From: Acidobacteriota bacterium
Lineage (GTDB): Bacteria; Acidobacteriota; UBA6911; RPQK01; JADFOI01
DNA: 6,357 nt
Assembly: GCA_029942065.1 (NCBI GenBank)
Contig: JAPYTY010000127.1
Span: 1-6,357 of the forward strand
Direction: 5' to 3'
Made by a program: the position numbers and the translations under genes. Under the pieces are notes generated by a model. It saw nothing but the letters and a program-made list of their open reading frames with translations, did not search any database and was not told the DNA's origin. Positions 5,235 to 6,357 of this stretch are shown here, piece by piece (within the stretch, counting starts at the first letter, position 1; each line of letters opens with the position of its first letter).

Positions 5235-6320
5235 TTACAGTGCTTCGGCCACCAGATCACCCACCTCAGGGGTAGAGTAACCCATCTTACCGGCCGACAT
5301 GCTTTTCATCCTGGGTGTTGTTTTGGCGATGGCCTCCTCAACTCGATTTCCTGCCTGGACCAGGTTGGATTCCTCTTTTTGATCACCCACAACCCGCAGC
5401 AACATGCCCATGGCGGCGATGGCGGCAATCGGGTTGATCACGTCCTTGCCTTGATACTTGGGTGCGGAACCTCCCATCGGTTCGAACATGCTGCAGCCAG
5501 CCGGATCGGGATTGATGTTTCCGCCGGAGGCGACGCCCAGGCCGCCCTGAATCATGGCCCCCAGATCGGTGATGATGTCGCCGAACATATTGGGAACCAC
5601 CAGCGTATCGTAGAACTCAGGATTCTTGACGAACCACATACAGGCGGCGTCGATATGATTGTAGTCTCGCTCAATGTCGGAATAATCCGCCTCGCCGATC
5701 TCTTCAAAGGCCCGAAACCAGAGATCACCGGCATAGGTTAGAACGTTGGTCTTGTGGACCAGCGTGAGTTGATTGCGGTCTTTTCGCTGCCTGCAGTGCT
5801 CGAATGCGAAGCGCAGGCAACGTTCGGCGCCAAATCGGGTGGCGATCATTTCCTGGGTGGCGATCTCCTGGGCGGTATTTTTGCGCATGAAACCGCCCGC
5901 GCCGGAATAGAGACCCTCCGTATTTTCTCGGACCACCTCGAAACGAATGTGCTCGGGCCCTTTACCTTTGAGGGGGCAGTCAACGCCCGGGTAAAGCTTC
6001 ACAGGCCGCAGATTGATGTATTGGTCCAGCTGGAAACGGACGGCCAGCAAAAGCCCTTTTTCCAGGATCCCCGGCGGCACCTCAGGGTGGCCCACGGCTC
6101 CCAGATAGATGGCGTCGAACTGCCGAAATTCATCAATTTGCTGTTCCGTAATGACTTCGCCGCTTTTGAGGTAGCGTTCACCTCCGTAGTCAAATTCGGT
6201 GGTCTCGAATTTGAAGTTTTCCAGTGGGGCAATCGCAGCAAGGACCTTGCAGGCTTCCCGGGTGACCTCCGGTCCGGTTCCATCGCCGCCTAAAACGGCT
6301 ATTTTGAGTGTGTCGCCCAT
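5235..6320 (-). CDS. leuB: 3-isopropylmalate dehydrogenase-family enzyme (LeuB-like)
   Basis: A 361-residue member of the beta-decarboxylating dehydrogenase family, cytoplasmic. LeuB oxidises 3-isopropylmalate and decarboxylates it to 2-oxoisocaproate in leucine synthesis. The N-terminal strand is LKIAVLGGDGTGPEV (5-19). The substrate helix is GILEKGLLLAVRFQLDQYINLRP, with Glu87, Leu90 and Leu91 in the positions that contact the isopropyl group and Arg95/Arg105 binding malate. RENTEGLYSG gives Arg131 and Tyr138. Lys190 lies in HKTNV, Asp224 in YNHIDAACMW, and Asp248/Asp252 in NMFGDIITDLGA bind metal. The cofactor loop is unusual: FEPMGGSAPKYQGKDVINP has Gly where HGSAP is common, and Lys-Tyr where NAD-type LeuB has Asp-Ile. 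ATG at 6320 is preferred to an upstream in-frame TTG at 6341 because GGGGAGG precedes it by nine bases and the family N-terminus begins there. The next gene follows after 26 bases. Tartrate or homoisocitrate activity is less likely given the Leu-rich pocket. Confidence 0.88.
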   Translation of the reverse strand: MGDTLKIAVLGGDGTGPEVTREACKVLAAIAPLENFKFETTEFDYGGERYLKSGEVITEQQIDEFRQFDAIYLGAVGHPEVPPGILEKGLLLAVRFQLDQYINLRPVKLYPGVDCPLKGKGPEHIRFEVVRENTEGLYSGAGGFMRKNTAQEIATQEMIATRFGAERCLRFAFEHCRQRKDRNQLTLVHKTNVLTYAGDLWFRAFEEIGEADYSDIERDYNHIDAACMWFVKNPEFYDTLVVPNMFGDIITDLGAMIQGGLGVASGGNINPDPAGCSMFEPMGGSAPKYQGKDVINPIAAIAAMGMLLRVVGDQKEESNLVQAGNRVEEAIAKTTPRMKSMSAGKMGYSTPEVGDLVAEAL

Positions 6321-6329
6321 GGATATTGG

Positions 6330-6336
6330 CCTCCCC
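6330..6336 (-). promoter_or_regulatory. Ribosome binding site GGGGAGG for the leuB-like gene
   Basis: GGGGAGG lies nine bases upstream of the ATG at 6320 and inside the alternative TTG-initiated extension, which has no such site of its own beyond AGGG near 6346-6350. It supports the shorter 361-residue product. The promoter, if any, is beyond the right edge of the window. Confidence 0.65.
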
Positions 6337-6357
6337 AGCAATATAAGGAGGGCAATG

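Noticed and set aside
5754..6293. 179-residue plus-strand open frame
   Set aside because: It is antisense to the leuB-like gene, whose catalytic residues are all intact on the minus strand.
6321..6341. Upstream TTG start for the leuB-like gene (368 residues)
   Set aside because: The ATG seven codons in has GGGGAGG at nine bases and matches the usual family N-terminus.

Overview
The window carries six protein genes, all on the minus strand, with no convincing plus-strand gene, rRNA, tRNA or CRISPR array. Reading in the direction of transcription (from high to low coordinates), it falls into two blocks separated by a repeat-rich intergenic stretch of about 280-310 bases. The DNA is moderately GC-rich by eye. 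Secreted enzymes with Sec-type signal peptides, good Shine-Dalgarno sequences, REP-like hairpins and a CTCTGTGT minisatellite suggest a free-living, probably Gram-negative bacterium. The phylum cannot be fixed from this window; an Acidobacteriota-like or similar environmental lineage is only a guess.

Block 1 (6320-4255) is amino-acid metabolism. It holds a 3-isopropylmalate dehydrogenase-family enzyme (leuB-like) and, 26 bases downstream, a fold-type II PLP enzyme. The second enzyme has the serine racemase / serine-threonine dehydratase signature and no ACT regulatory domain.

The separator (3942-4254) holds three copies of a small REP-like hairpin unit, two of them as a near-perfect 19-bp inverted repeat. 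It also holds an 8-bp-stem hairpin, a four-copy 8-bp tandem repeat just past the PLP gene, and a strong sigma70-like promoter (TTGAGA-17-TACAAT) facing block 2.

Block 2 (3941-1) looks like one transcription unit. A membrane-anchored or secreted NodB-fold (polysaccharide deacetylase-like) protein comes first; its metal-binding and catalytic histidines appear to be replaced. A 75-base gap with a perfect AGGAGG precedes an alpha/beta hydrolase with an intact Ser-Asp-His triad. A DinB-like putative metalloprotein follows, its GTG start overlapping the hydrolase stop. Last is a large secreted asparaginase/glutaminase-fold protein, whose TTG start overlaps the DinB stop and which runs off the left edge. 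This last gene is the longest reading frame in the window and is easily missed, because it starts with TTG and has no stop here. It has a roughly 170-residue insertion between the first two asparaginase motifs, and its Thr-Asp catalytic motif reads Ser-Tyr.

The main points of interest are these two envelope or secreted proteins with altered active sites, encoded at the two ends of a tightly coupled unit with two intact-looking cytoplasmic proteins between them. No function for the unit as a whole is claimed.
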